Source: JAFAHD01 sp035654355
GTDB lineage: Bacteria > Vulcanimicrobiota > Vulcanimicrobiia > Eremiobacterales > Eremiobacteraceae
DNA length: 13,773 nucleotides
NCBI GenBank assembly: GCA_035654355.1
Contig: DASRXC010000108.1
Coordinates: 1-13,773, forward strand
Direction of reading: 5' to 3'
Positions 6,311 to 13,773 of the stretch are shown here, one piece after another (positions within the stretch are counted from its first letter, which is position 1; each line of letters starts with the position of its first letter). The notes beneath the pieces are model-generated. The model had not been told where the DNA came from and did no database searches. It saw nothing but the letters and a program-made list of their open reading frames with translations. A program made the position numbers and the translations under genes.

Positions 6311-7212
6311 GTCCGAATCACCGTTCGTACCGGCACCTGCGGTGCGATGCGCAGAAATTCGCGCGCATCGTCGCGGGTGAGGTTCGCGACCGATCTAACC
6401 TGGCGCTCCTCCCAGAGCAGATCGTACGGGAATGATGGGATGTCGCTCATGTGGATGCCCGCGCAGACGACGACCCCGCCGCGCGCCAGTACGCGCAGCG
6501 CGCTTACGACCAATCCTCCGACCGGTGCGAAGATGATGGCCGCATCCAGCGGCTCGGGCGGCGCCGTGTCCGAATCTCCCGCCCATACCGCGCCTAGCTC
6601 CAGCGCGAACGACTGGCCGCGATGGTCGCCGGGGCGTGTGAACGCGAAGACTCTCCGCCCTTGATGGCGAGCGACTTGCGCGATGATGTGCGCGGCAGCG
6701 CCAAATCCATAGATGCCAAGCCGTGTCGCGTCTCCCGTCATACGCAAACCGCGATAGCCGATCAGACCCGCGCACATGAGCGGCGCGGCGTGCGCGTCAT
6801 CGAAGACCGATGGGATCGGAAAGCAGTATGCTGCGTTGGCAACCGTGTTCTGCGCATATCCGCCGTCGATGTCGTACCCGGTGAACTTGGCGTGCTCGCA
6901 GAGATTCTCGCGGCCGCTTCTGCAGTAGACGCACGTGCCGTCGACCCATCCCAACCACGGCACGCCGACGCGATCGCCCGCGGCGAAGGCGTCGACGCCT
7001 TCACCCGTCTGCTCGACGACGCCGATGATCTCATGTCCGAGCACGAGCGGCAGTTTCGGGCGAGCTAACTCCCCGTCGAAGATGTGCAGGTCGGTGCGAC
7101 AAACGCCGCACGCGGAGATCTTGATGAGCAATTGTCCGGGGCCAGGTTGCGGAGTCGCAATGCCCGCAGCCCGGAGTGGGCGCCTAGCACTTTCGAGGAG
7201 CATAGCGTTCAT
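6229..7212 (-). CDS. Zinc-dependent alcohol dehydrogenase (AdhP/AdhA-like MDR family)
   Basis: Medium-chain dehydrogenase/reductase of 327 aa, oxidising alcohols or reducing aldehydes with NAD(P). The GroES-like catalytic domain is at about 1-150. It holds the catalytic zinc ligands C38 (CGVCRTD, with T40 as proton relay), H60-E61 (GHE) and C147 (LMCAG). The structural zinc loop reads D91-x2-C94-x2-C97-x7-C105, so the usual first cysteine is aspartate. The Rossmann domain has GIYGFGAAAH (166-175), and the strand ends AFTRPGD at 190-196, as in the AdhA-like subgroup. The ATG at 7212 has a weak Shine-Dalgarno (AGGA, 4 nt upstream). An ATG three codons in is an alternative. It is divergent from the RND gene at 7307 and overlaps the end of the hydrolase gene by 82 bp. 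The physiological substrate cannot be read from sequence. Confidence 0.9.
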   Translation of the reverse strand: MNAMLLESARRPLRAAGIATPQPGPGQLLIKISACGVCRTDLHIFDGELARPKLPLVLGHEIIGVVEQTGEGVDAFAAGDRVGVPWLGWVDGTCVYCRSGRENLCEHAKFTGYDIDGGYAQNTVANAAYCFPIPSVFDDAHAAPLMCAGLIGYRGLRMTGDATRLGIYGFGAAAHIIAQVARHQGRRVFAFTRPGDHRGQSFALELGAVWAGDSDTAPPEPLDAAIIFAPVGGLVVSALRVLARGGVVVCAGIHMSDIPSFPYDLLWEERQVRSVANLTRDDAREFLRIAPQVPVRTVIRTYALERASEALDDLRAGRLEGAAVLTP

Positions 7213-7306
7213 CGCGTCCTGCTATGGTGCGTAAACGCCTCAATCCTCGAACCTGCGAGGGTCCCGAGAGGCCGCACCCTCCACCTGCCGAAATATTAAA
7301 CGTTAG
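7213..7306. promoter_or_regulatory. Divergent intergenic region between alcohol dehydrogenase and RND operon
   Basis: This 94-bp region must hold the start signals for both genes. It contains two overlapping inverted repeats: CCTCG/CGAGG (7245-7249 with 7256-7260) and GAGGGT/ACCCTC (7257-7262 with 7276-7281). They share bases and so could not pair together. Near the right end TATTAA (7294-7299) lies 7 nt before the RND ATG and no Shine-Dalgarno is present, which would fit a leaderless start. No -35 match is evident. Confidence 0.35.
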
Positions 7307-10300
7307 ATGATCACGCGGCTTTTCGTATCGCGCCCGACCCTTGCGGCCGTCCTTGTCGCTCTGGTCACGATTGGCGGACTGCTGTCGGCCTGGAGCCTGC
7401 GCATGCAGGACTTGCCGAACGTCGACGTGCCGCACATCGCGGTCGTGATTTTCTATCCAGGCGCATCGCCGAACGAGATGCAGGACGGCATCGTCCGGCC
7501 GATAGAGGACTCGCTCGCCGGCGCACCTGGCCTCGAGCACATCCAATCGCGCATCCAGCAAGGGTTCGCGATGATCCTCACGCAGTTCAGTCTCCATTCG
7601 AAAAAGACCGACGCGCTCGTCGAGGTGCAGCGCCGCCTGCAGGCTGCGCAGGCGCAGCTTCCGCCCGACCTGCCGCCACCGGTCGTCGAGACCTTCGATC
7701 CGGGCGAGTCGGACATTGTCTCGCTATCGGTCGCGTCGGACACGTTAAGCCCAGGCGCGCTCTCGTCGCTGATCAGCAACCGAATCGTCCCCGCGATCGA
7801 GCAGGTCCCAGGCGTCGGCAACGTCCAGTCGTACGGCAACGTCACGCCTTCGATCCAAGTCGAAGTCGATCCGAAAAAACTGCAAGAAGGCGGCTTGGCG
7901 GTCAACGACGTCGTCGGCGCGATCGCCGGCAACAACGTCCGCGCGCCGGGCGGCATCCTCTTCGGCGACCGCATTGAAACCGGCATCAACATCCGCGGCG
8001 ATATCACCGGCGCCCAATCGGTGCGCGATCTGCCTATCGGCAGCGCACCGCTTTCCGACAGCGCATTTCGCGCGTTGCTCAACCCGGCAAATCCCTCGCC
8101 GAAATTCTACACGGTCGGCGACGTCGCGCAAGTCAGCGACAGCAACGAGCCGCAGCGCATCTACGCGTACGTCAACGGCAAGCCCACGCTGCTGCTAGAC
8201 ATCAAGAAAGCGACCGATGCGAGCGAGATCGATGCCGCGCAGGGCGTGATCCGCATGCTGCCGCAGCTGCAGCGCCAGTTCCCAGACGTCATCTTCACGG
8301 TCATCAACGACAGCTCGACGAACACCGCGCGCCAGGTCAAAGGCGTCGTGCGCACGCTCATCGAGGGCATCGTGCTCGTCGCCATCGTCATGGTCTTCTT
8401 CTTGCGGTCGTGGCGCAATGCGACGGCCGTGCTCATCGCGATCCCGACGTCGCTGTTCGCCACGCTGATGGTGATGCAGCTCTTCCATTTCACGATCGAC
8501 ACGGTGTCGCTGCTCGCGATGACGTTGATCACCGGCATTCTCGTGGACGACTCGATCGTCGTGCTCGAGAACATCCAGCGCCACTACGAGATGGGAGAAT
8601 CGCCGTTCTTAGCAGCGATCAACGGCCGCCTTGAGATCAGCCTCGCGGCCATCGTGATCACGCTCGTCGACGTCGTCGTATTCTTGCCGATCGCATACTT
8701 GCCGGGCATTGTAGGGCGCTTCTTGTCCGAGTTCGCGCTCGTCGTCGTGACCGCAACGCTTGCGTCGCTCGCAGTCTCGTTCACCGTCACGCCCGCGCTG
8801 GCCGGAAACTGGGCGCTGCTCTCAAAAGGCCGTTTCATCGCGTTCACCACTGGCTTCGCGCGCGGCTTCGATCGCTTGCGAACGTGGTACTCGGAGCGGG
8901 CGCTGCCATGGGCGCTGGCGCACGGCGGCACGGTTGCGGCCGTGGGCATCGTTTCGCTGGTGGCGGCGCTGGCATTGCTGCCGCTGGGCATCGTCGGCTT
9001 CGACTTCGATCCGGCTCAGGATAACGGCGAGATCTTCATCCAGCTCGCCTATCCGAGCGGAACGCCACTACGCACGACGCGCGATGGCGCGCTCGCCGTC
9101 GAGCACGAGATCGATGCGATCGATGACGTGCGTTCCGAGGCGACGATCGCCGGTGCCGCGATGTCGCCGGTCGGGGGCTACCTCGTCGACGGGGCGGTCG
9201 GACAAATCGACATCCATCTCAAAGACCGGCGCCGGCACTCGACGGAATACTGGGTTAGCCACCTGCGCGACGTCGTCAACCGGCTCGTGCCAGGCGCGTC
9301 GCCGGTGGTCATCCCAGTCACCAACGCCCGCGAAGGCAATGCGCAGCCGCTCGACTATCTCGTCACAGATAGCAGCGGCGACCCGACGCACGTCGCGCCG
9401 CGCATCTACGAGCTGCTCAAGAACACGCCCGGCGCGGTCAACGTGTACAGCTCGGCCAGCAGCCTAGCGCCGCAGCTCGACGTGACCTTCGATCGCGCGC
9501 TCGCGCGCGGCCACAACATCAGCCTGCCTGCAGCCGCAACGTCGATTCGCGCCGCGTTTGACGGCATACGGGCTACACAGTTCGAGGGTCCTGACGGGCT
9601 CAAGGATGTGCAGGTCATCTATCCGCCCGCCTATCAGCGCGACAAGCGGCAGTTGCTCGACGTGCCGATCCGTTCGAATACCGGCGAGGTTGTACGCGTC
9701 GGTGATTTCGTCCATCTTGGGCCTTCGAGCGGACCTCGCAGCATCGACCGCGTCGATCGCCAAACCGTCGTCCATGTCAGCGCGAATGTCGCGCCTGGCG
9801 TTGCGCTCTCGAACGTCGACACCGCGTTTCAGCGGCGCGTCGCCGACTTGAGCTTGCCGGTCGGCGTGCGCGTGACGCCCAGTAGCGCAGGCAACCAGCA
9901 GAACCTCTCTGACACGGTCAACGGCATGGTCATGGCCATCGTCCTGGGGATCCTGCTTGTGTTCTTGCTGATGGTGGCGCTGTACAACAGCTACGTGTCA
10001 CCGCTCATCATCATGTTCTCGGTTCCGCTCGCGGTCGTCGGTGCGATCGGCGGTCTGGCGCTGACGCATCAAACGCTGAACGCGTTCTCGTTCATCGGTA
10101 CGGTTCTGCTCATCGGGCTGGTGAGCAAGAACGGCATCCTGCTGGTTGACTTCGCCAACCAATTGCGGGTTCGAGGAATGGACCGCCTCAGCGCGATCCG
10201 CGAAAGCGCGCGCACCCGGTTCCGCCCCATCGTGATGACGACCGTGGCGATGATCTTCGGCATGCTGCCATTGGCGCTCGGGCTCGACCACGCAGTTGCA

Positions 10301-10504
10301 TCGCGCAGTTCGCTCGGAATAGTGGTCATCGGCGGCCTCATCAGCTCCTTGCTGCTGACGCTTGTCGTCATCCCTGTGGTCTACATGTGGATCGGGCCCA
10401 AGGAGATCAAGGTTCGGGGCGAGCGCGTCGCTGCCGCCTTACGCGCAGTCGATTCCGACGATTCGCAAGAGCGCGGCGGCGCAGGCACAGGCACGGCCCG
10501 CTAG
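7307..10504 (+). CDS. RND efflux permease (HAE1/AcrB type), complete
   Basis: Full-length inner-membrane RND pump subunit of 1065 aa, the usual size. TM1 at about 12-29 is followed by the first periplasmic loop (about 31-345, with YPGASPNEMQD at 50-60). TM2-TM6 follow; TM4 carries the proton-relay pair D414-D415 in GILVDDSIVVLEN. The second periplasmic loop (about 560-880) and TM8-TM12 complete the protein. K941 in LVSKNGILLVDFANQ of TM10 matches AcrB Lys940, so proton coupling looks intact. The C-terminal tail is charged and Gly/Ala-rich. The DD pair and lysine argue for an HAE (organic compound) pump rather than a heavy-metal exporter. No membrane-fusion protein or TolC homologue lies beside it: upstream is a divergent alcohol dehydrogenase, and 18 nt downstream an MFS gene. 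Partners must come from elsewhere, or it works alone. The ATG at 7307 has no Shine-Dalgarno. Confidence 0.95.
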   Translation: MITRLFVSRPTLAAVLVALVTIGGLLSAWSLRMQDLPNVDVPHIAVVIFYPGASPNEMQDGIVRPIEDSLAGAPGLEHIQSRIQQGFAMILTQFSLHSKKTDALVEVQRRLQAAQAQLPPDLPPPVVETFDPGESDIVSLSVASDTLSPGALSSLISNRIVPAIEQVPGVGNVQSYGNVTPSIQVEVDPKKLQEGGLAVNDVVGAIAGNNVRAPGGILFGDRIETGINIRGDITGAQSVRDLPIGSAPLSDSAFRALLNPANPSPKFYTVGDVAQVSDSNEPQRIYAYVNGKPTLLLDIKKATDASEIDAAQGVIRMLPQLQRQFPDVIFTVINDSSTNTARQVKGVVRTLIEGIVLVAIVMVFFLRSWRNATAVLIAIPTSLFATLMVMQLFHFTIDTVSLLAMTLITGILVDDSIVVLENIQRHYEMGESPFLAAINGRLEISLAAIVITLVDVVVFLPIAYLPGIVGRFLSEFALVVVTATLASLAVSFTVTPALAGNWALLSKGRFIAFTTGFARGFDRLRTWYSERALPWALAHGGTVAAVGIVSLVAALALLPLGIVGFDFDPAQDNGEIFIQLAYPSGTPLRTTRDGALAVEHEIDAIDDVRSEATIAGAAMSPVGGYLVDGAVGQIDIHLKDRRRHSTEYWVSHLRDVVNRLVPGASPVVIPVTNAREGNAQPLDYLVTDSSGDPTHVAPRIYELLKNTPGAVNVYSSASSLAPQLDVTFDRALARGHNISLPAAATSIRAAFDGIRATQFEGPDGLKDVQVIYPPAYQRDKRQLLDVPIRSNTGEVVRVGDFVHLGPSSGPRSIDRVDRQTVVHVSANVAPGVALSNVDTAFQRRVADLSLPVGVRVTPSSAGNQQNLSDTVNGMVMAIVLGILLVFLLMVALYNSYVSPLIIMFSVPLAVVGAIGGLALTHQTLNAFSFIGTVLLIGLVSKNGILLVDFANQLRVRGMDRLSAIRESARTRFRPIVMTTVAMIFGMLPLALGLDHAVASRSSLGIVVIGGLISSLLLTLVVIPVVYMWIGPKEIKVRGERVAAALRAVDSDDSQERGGAGTGTAR

Positions 10505-10522
10505 CCCGTCCAAGCCCAGCCC

Positions 10523-11737
10523 ATGCTCTCCCGCGGCGTCCGTGACCAGTCGCTGCTCAATGCGTACTGGGTCCCTCTCAATTTTCAAGGCACGGCGCTG
10601 CTCACCATCGCCGTGCCTGCGGCACTGCTCAAGTTCCAGTCTGCTGCCAACCATACACAGCAGTTCGCGGTGCTCGTGAGCATCGCTGCGGCGATCTCAA
10701 TCCTCGTGCCGCCGCCAGTCGGCGCGATTTCGGACTATATCCGCCGGCGCGGCGGGCGCCGGCGCGCGTTTATTTTACTCGGCTCACTTCTCAATATCGC
10801 CGCCCTCGTATGGCTGGCATTCACCGGCTCCATATGGTCGTTTAGCACCGCACTGTTCGTCGCCGTGATCGGCCAGAGCATCAGCACCGCGGCCTATCAG
10901 GCGTTGATCCCAGAAGTGGTGCCGCGAGAAGATTGGGGTACGTCGGCCGGCTACCAAGGCGTCGCCTCGCTCGTGGGTGCTGTCGGCGGCCTGGCGGTCG
11001 CGTCGCTTTCGTCGCCGAGTGCGACGTTCTTGTGGTCCGCGCTCGTCGTTTTGCTCGGCGGGTTGACGATCGCGCTCACGCCAGAAGGTCAATACGTCGA
11101 ACCAGAACACGTGCACGTCGGCGACTGGCATAACTTCCGGGTCGTGTTCGTATCGCGTTTCCTCACGACCACTGGAATCACTCTGCTGGGCACTTTCGTG
11201 CTCTACTTCTTCCGCGACATTGAGAAAGTTCCGAATCCCTCGATGAGCACGGGTTTGTTCGGCGTTCTCGCCCTCGTCGGCGCGCTCGTCACTGCGTTTT
11301 GGACGGGGGCGTATTCCGATCGGGTGCCTCGCAAGTATATCCTCGCCGCCGCCGGCGTGCCGATGGCGCTCGCCGCCGGTGGCTTCGCAATCGCGCCGCA
11401 GCCGCAGTATCTCATCTACTATGCGCTGTGCTTCGGGCTCGGCTACGGCGCATTTCTCGCGGTCGGCTGGGCGCTCGCGATCGATGCCGTCCCGCAGATG
11501 CGCGACGTGGCGCGTGACTTGGGCATTTGGGGAATCACTTCGGGGCTCCCAGGCGTCGTCGCGCCAATCGTCGGTGGTTGGATCTTGGTCCACTACCTCA
11601 ACTCACTCTTGGGATATCAGACGCTGTTCGAGCTGTCCGCGATGACGTTTGTGCTCGGCGCGGTCGTCGTCTTGTTCGTCAAGCCACGCGCTGAGCGCGT
11701 CGGCCAATCGAAGGCCCTCGACCGCTCCATCGCGTGA
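10523..11737 (+). CDS. MFS transporter (12-TM, SLC45/GPH-like motifs)
   Basis: Major facilitator superfamily permease of 404 aa. Motif A between TM2 and TM3 is clear (GAISDYIRRRGGRRR, 67-81: D71 and the Arg cluster), and its second-half copy is at GAYSDRVPRK (262-271). The signatures AAYQALIPEVVP (123-134) and ALAIDAVP (317-324) recall proton-coupled sugar symporters of the SLC45/GPH kind, but substrates of such bacterial homologues vary widely. A hydrophilic central loop (about 186-205, EGQYVEPEHVHVGDWHN) separates the two six-helix halves. The start is 18 nt after the RND stop with no Shine-Dalgarno. The stop overlaps the acyltransferase start by 4 nt (GTGA), so these genes are very likely co-transcribed and coupled. 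By analogy with E. coli LplT-Aas, an MFS paired with an acyltransferase could move lysophospholipid; this is inference from context only. Confidence 0.88.
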   Translation: MLSRGVRDQSLLNAYWVPLNFQGTALLTIAVPAALLKFQSAANHTQQFAVLVSIAAAISILVPPPVGAISDYIRRRGGRRRAFILLGSLLNIAALVWLAFTGSIWSFSTALFVAVIGQSISTAAYQALIPEVVPREDWGTSAGYQGVASLVGAVGGLAVASLSSPSATFLWSALVVLLGGLTIALTPEGQYVEPEHVHVGDWHNFRVVFVSRFLTTTGITLLGTFVLYFFRDIEKVPNPSMSTGLFGVLALVGALVTAFWTGAYSDRVPRKYILAAAGVPMALAAGGFAIAPQPQYLIYYALCFGLGYGAFLAVGWALAIDAVPQMRDVARDLGIWGITSGLPGVVAPIVGGWILVHYLNSLLGYQTLFELSAMTFVLGAVVVLFVKPRAERVGQSKALDRSIA

Positions 11738-12930
11738 TCTCGTTCCAGGCCTTCGCCGCGTTTGCGATGTGGCCGTTGTATGCGTGCGCGAACCGCATTC
11801 GCGCTTGGGGTTCGCTGCCGGTCCCGCGAGGGCCGACGCTCTGCCTCGTCAACCACCAACACGACCTCGACGACCAAGTGACGGTCGCGTACCTGGAGCG
11901 CGCCGGTCCGTGGAACAAGACGATCTACGTCGTCACTAGCCGCCGCCTCTTCGAGCGCGGCGCTTTAGCGTGGCCGTTTCCATTGCTGGAGCCACTCTTG
12001 CGCACGGCTGACAGTTCGAGGCTTTTCTCGCTTGTTGGCATGGTACCGATTGAAAACGACATCCGTAAGCGTCCGTTGACCAGCCTCGCCCGCGCGGTGA
12101 TCGGTCGTCACGGCGATTTGCCGCTGACGCAGGTCTTCAAGGAGCCCGTGCTTGCCGCGCTCGGCATAGACCCGCGCGACAAGCGGCTGCATGATATTCT
12201 CTCTTCTACATTGTTCCGTCGTGCGCGCGGCACAGACGTACCCATCAAATGGCTCTACGAGCCGTATCTCGGCGAACTGTTCGCGGACATGCACGAGTCC
12301 GTCGAGGGTGACATGCGCGCGCTCGAGGAGCGCTTGAAGCGTGGCGCCACCATTTGGCTCGCGCCGGAAGGGCGGCATTCCAAGACCGGCCGCATGGGGG
12401 AAATGCGCACGGCACTCCGGCGCTTGGCGCCTCTGGCCGAACAGATCTTCACGATCGCGATCTCGTACGACGTGTTCGTGGGGCACCGGCTGTCGATGAT
12501 CTTACGCGTTCTCCCAGCGCTCGATCGCGACGATCTCCCAAACTCGATGAAGGCACCGCGACCGGTGACCGTGAGTCAGCTGCTGGCGGACTGGCTCTGC
12601 GCGGACGGGCTCGCGCAGCAGCGTGGTGGCGATTCGGCGGCGTTTTCAGAGGGCGACGCGATCGACGCGGTGCGCGAACGCGTTGCGGCGCTTCCGCAGC
12701 TCGCGTGGGTCGAGCCGGATCTGCGCGCGTCACCCGAACGCATGACGAAAGCCGCTCTGCGCGGACTCGTGCGGCGCGGCATCGCGCGCAGCAGCGGCGC
12801 AGGATATGCACTCACTGACAAGCGCGATGACCGCCGCTTCCCGAAAACGCGCGACGTCATTTCGCACCAAGCGGCGTTCTTCGATGAGTCGGCGGCGGCG
12901 TGGCGTGCGCTCGCCGCTCGGGAGGGATAG
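11734..12930 (+). CDS. PlsC-like phospholipid/glycerolipid acyltransferase, enlarged
   Basis: Likely membrane-associated acyltransferase of the LPLAT/PlsC superfamily, transferring an acyl chain to a lysolipid or other hydroxyl acceptor. The N-terminal hydrophobic stretch (about 4-18) may anchor it. Motif I is NHQHDLDD, with H41 and D46 in HX4D spacing. A motif II-like GMVPIENDIRKRP is at 102-114. Motif III is WLAPEGRHSKTG (208-219), with E212-G213. The distance from H41 to E212 is 171 residues, against about 72 in E. coli PlsC, so roughly 100 extra residues sit between. A C-terminal extension (about 265-398) has no motif I know; residues 335-365 look like a small helix-turn-helix or winged module but are unassigned. 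The start is GTG, overlapping the MFS stop by 4 nt; an upstream Shine-Dalgarno is lacking, as expected for coupled translation. A hairpin follows the stop. Confidence 0.75.
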   Translation: MISFQAFAAFAMWPLYACANRIRAWGSLPVPRGPTLCLVNHQHDLDDQVTVAYLERAGPWNKTIYVVTSRRLFERGALAWPFPLLEPLLRTADSSRLFSLVGMVPIENDIRKRPLTSLARAVIGRHGDLPLTQVFKEPVLAALGIDPRDKRLHDILSSTLFRRARGTDVPIKWLYEPYLGELFADMHESVEGDMRALEERLKRGATIWLAPEGRHSKTGRMGEMRTALRRLAPLAEQIFTIAISYDVFVGHRLSMILRVLPALDRDDLPNSMKAPRPVTVSQLLADWLCADGLAQQRGGDSAAFSEGDAIDAVRERVAALPQLAWVEPDLRASPERMTKAALRGLVRRGIARSSGAGYALTDKRDDRRFPKTRDVISHQAAFFDESAAAWRALAAREG

Positions 12931-12946
12931 GCGGCCGAGCGGTCGC
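12931..12946 (+). terminator. Weak terminator-like hairpin after the acyltransferase
   Basis: Directly after the TAG stop, GCGGCC-GAGC-GGTCGC forms a 6-bp stem (one G-T pair) with a 4-nt loop. The following CCACCCTTTGT has only three Ts, so it is a poor intrinsic terminator. It might attenuate read-through into the receptor gene 41 bp after the stop, or be chance in GC-rich DNA. Confidence 0.25.
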
Positions 12947-12959
12947 ACCACCCTTTGTC

Positions 12960-12963
12960 GGAG
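12960..12963 (+). promoter_or_regulatory. Shine-Dalgarno GGAG for the TonB-dependent receptor
   Basis: GGAG lies 8 nt before the ATG at 12972 and supports that start. It is one of the few good ribosome-binding sites in this window. Confidence 0.65.
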
Positions 12964-12971
12964 AACAATTC

Positions 12972-13773
12972 ATGCCAAATACGATGACATGGCTTCGTTT
13001 TGCGTTGTGCCTCGGACTGATCGGGCTTTGTTTGCGCGCACCTGCGCCGCCCGCCAGTGCCGGCACGACCGGCACGCTCTATGGCTTCGTGCAAACCGCG
13101 CAAAACGCGCCGGTTGCAGCTGCGGCTATCAGCGTGACGTCGCCGTCGCAAAACGCGAAGACGCAGACCGATGCGCGCGGGCAGTTCACGTTCGTGGCGC
13201 TGATCCCCGACACGTACGCGGTCACGGCTTCCAAGGAAGGGTACGAAACCGTCACGCTGACCGGCGTTGAAGTGGTCGCCGACAATACCCGCACGGTGTT
13301 CGTGCAGCTCAAACCGGTGAAGACGCTCGGTGCGGTCGTCGTGTCGCGCAGCGGCTTGGTGAGCGCGGGTACGACTGTCGACGTGTATTCGATGAACCGG
13401 CCGGTTCAACGCACGCTCGTCGGCATCAACGGCGGTTACGATATCAACAATAGTTATTCGGCCATCGCCGCCGTGCCCGGCGCGTTCGTGCCGCCGATCG
13501 CAAGCGGGTGGAACCAGCCGGTGTTCATCCGCGGCGGTGCATTCGATCAAGTCGGCTACGAGTATGATGGGATTCCCGTCAATCGCGCGTATGACAACGC
13601 GCCCTTGACAACGCTGTCGAACGTCGGCCAGCAGCTGGTCCAAGTCTATACCGGCGGTGCGCCGGCCGATGCCGAATCACGCGGTCTTGCCGGCTACATC
13701 AATCAAGTCGTGCGTACGGGGTCCTATCCCGGCTTCACCGACGTCACGCTCGGGATCGGGTCGCCCGCCCTCT
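12972..13773 (+). CDS. TonB-dependent receptor with carboxypeptidase-regulatory-like domain, N-terminal part
   Basis: Outer-membrane active-transport receptor; the first 267 residues are visible before the window ends, so the beta-barrel is missing. A signal peptide is at 1-30 (hydrophobic core 8-21, ending PPASA before GTTG). A carboxypeptidase-regulatory-like Ig domain at about 33-114 shows GTLYGFVQ, TDARGQFTF (66-74) and PDTYAVTASKEGYE (79-92). A TonB-box-like segment GAVVVSRS follows at 120-127. The plug domain begins near 150, with VFIRGGAFDQVGYEYDGIPVN at 184-204 and VYTGGAPADAESRGLAGYINQVV at 225-247. Such domain order is typical of CarboxypepD_reg/plug receptors for peptides, glycans, siderophores or other large ligands; the ligand is not deducible here. 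The gene follows the acyltransferase by 41 bp on the same strand, with its own Shine-Dalgarno, so it may be a separate unit. Confidence 0.9.
   Translation, partial: MPNTMTWLRFALCLGLIGLCLRAPAPPASAGTTGTLYGFVQTAQNAPVAAAAISVTSPSQNAKTQTDARGQFTFVALIPDTYAVTASKEGYETVTLTGVEVVADNTRTVFVQLKPVKTLGAVVVSRSGLVSAGTTVDVYSMNRPVQRTLVGINGGYDINNSYSAIAAVPGAFVPPIASGWNQPVFIRGGAFDQVGYEYDGIPVNRAYDNAPLTTLSNVGQQLVQVYTGGAPADAESRGLAGYINQVVRTGSYPGFTDVTLGIGSPAL

Noticed and set aside
7453..8082. Minus-strand open frames inside the complete RND gene
   Set aside because: Both are antisense shadows; the plus-strand product is a full-length RND protein.
12576..13643. 355-aa minus-strand open frame across the acyltransferase and receptor genes
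   Set aside because: It is antisense to two genes with clear motifs and is rich in Arg, His and Ala with no recognisable fold; typical shadow in GC-rich DNA.
1..13773. Mobile elements, CRISPR, tRNA/rRNA or defence genes
   Set aside because: I looked for transposase or integrase motifs, direct-repeat arrays and tRNA-like cloverleaf ends by reading and found none; composition is uniform. A covariance-model scan could still detect a small RNA I missed.

Overview
The window is GC-rich, gene-dense bacterial chromosome from a diderm (outer-membrane-bearing) organism. Two RND efflux permeases and the start of a TonB-dependent receptor imply an outer membrane. The receptor's N-terminal carboxypeptidase-regulatory-like domain, the small secreted lipocalin-like protein and the mix of weak Shine-Dalgarno and possibly leaderless starts remind me of uncultured Candidatus Eremiobacterota (WPS-2) and relatives. 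That placement is an impression from style, not a computed result. I see no rRNA, tRNA, CRISPR array, insertion sequence, phage gene or origin, and base composition and codon style look uniform.

Left part (1-3906). An HAE-type RND permease on the minus strand runs off the left edge; its N-terminal 554 residues are visible. Behind it on the same strand is a membrane-anchored alpha/beta hydrolase whose fold is split by a transmembrane bundle. A divergent intergenic region then leads to a small secreted DUF1579/lipocalin-like protein on the plus strand.

Middle part (3908-7212). A two-gene minus-strand operon encodes a DUF6504-like/GNAT acetyltransferase fusion, coupled by a 1-nt stop/start overlap to a NicO-type (nickel/cobalt) membrane transporter. 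Divergent from it is a soluble alpha/beta hydrolase. That gene ends inside a convergent zinc-dependent alcohol dehydrogenase, with an 82-bp overlap.

Right part (7307-13773). A plus-strand series contains a complete RND permease (1065 aa), an MFS transporter 18 nt later, a PlsC-like acyltransferase overlapping the MFS gene by 4 nt, and, after a small hairpin, a TonB-dependent receptor cut by the right edge. No membrane-fusion adaptor or TolC-like gene lies beside the complete RND gene. The RND/MFS/acyltransferase group may therefore serve envelope lipid or hydrophobic-compound traffic; this is inference from gene order.

I found no wholly new defence or mobile system. The most unusual items are the acyltransferase with a roughly 100-residue insertion, its coupling to an MFS and an orphan RND permease, the DUF6504-like/GNAT fusion, the membrane-split hydrolase, and the Asp-for-Cys change in the structural zinc loop of the alcohol dehydrogenase. 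No stretch longer than about 130 bases lacks a gene.
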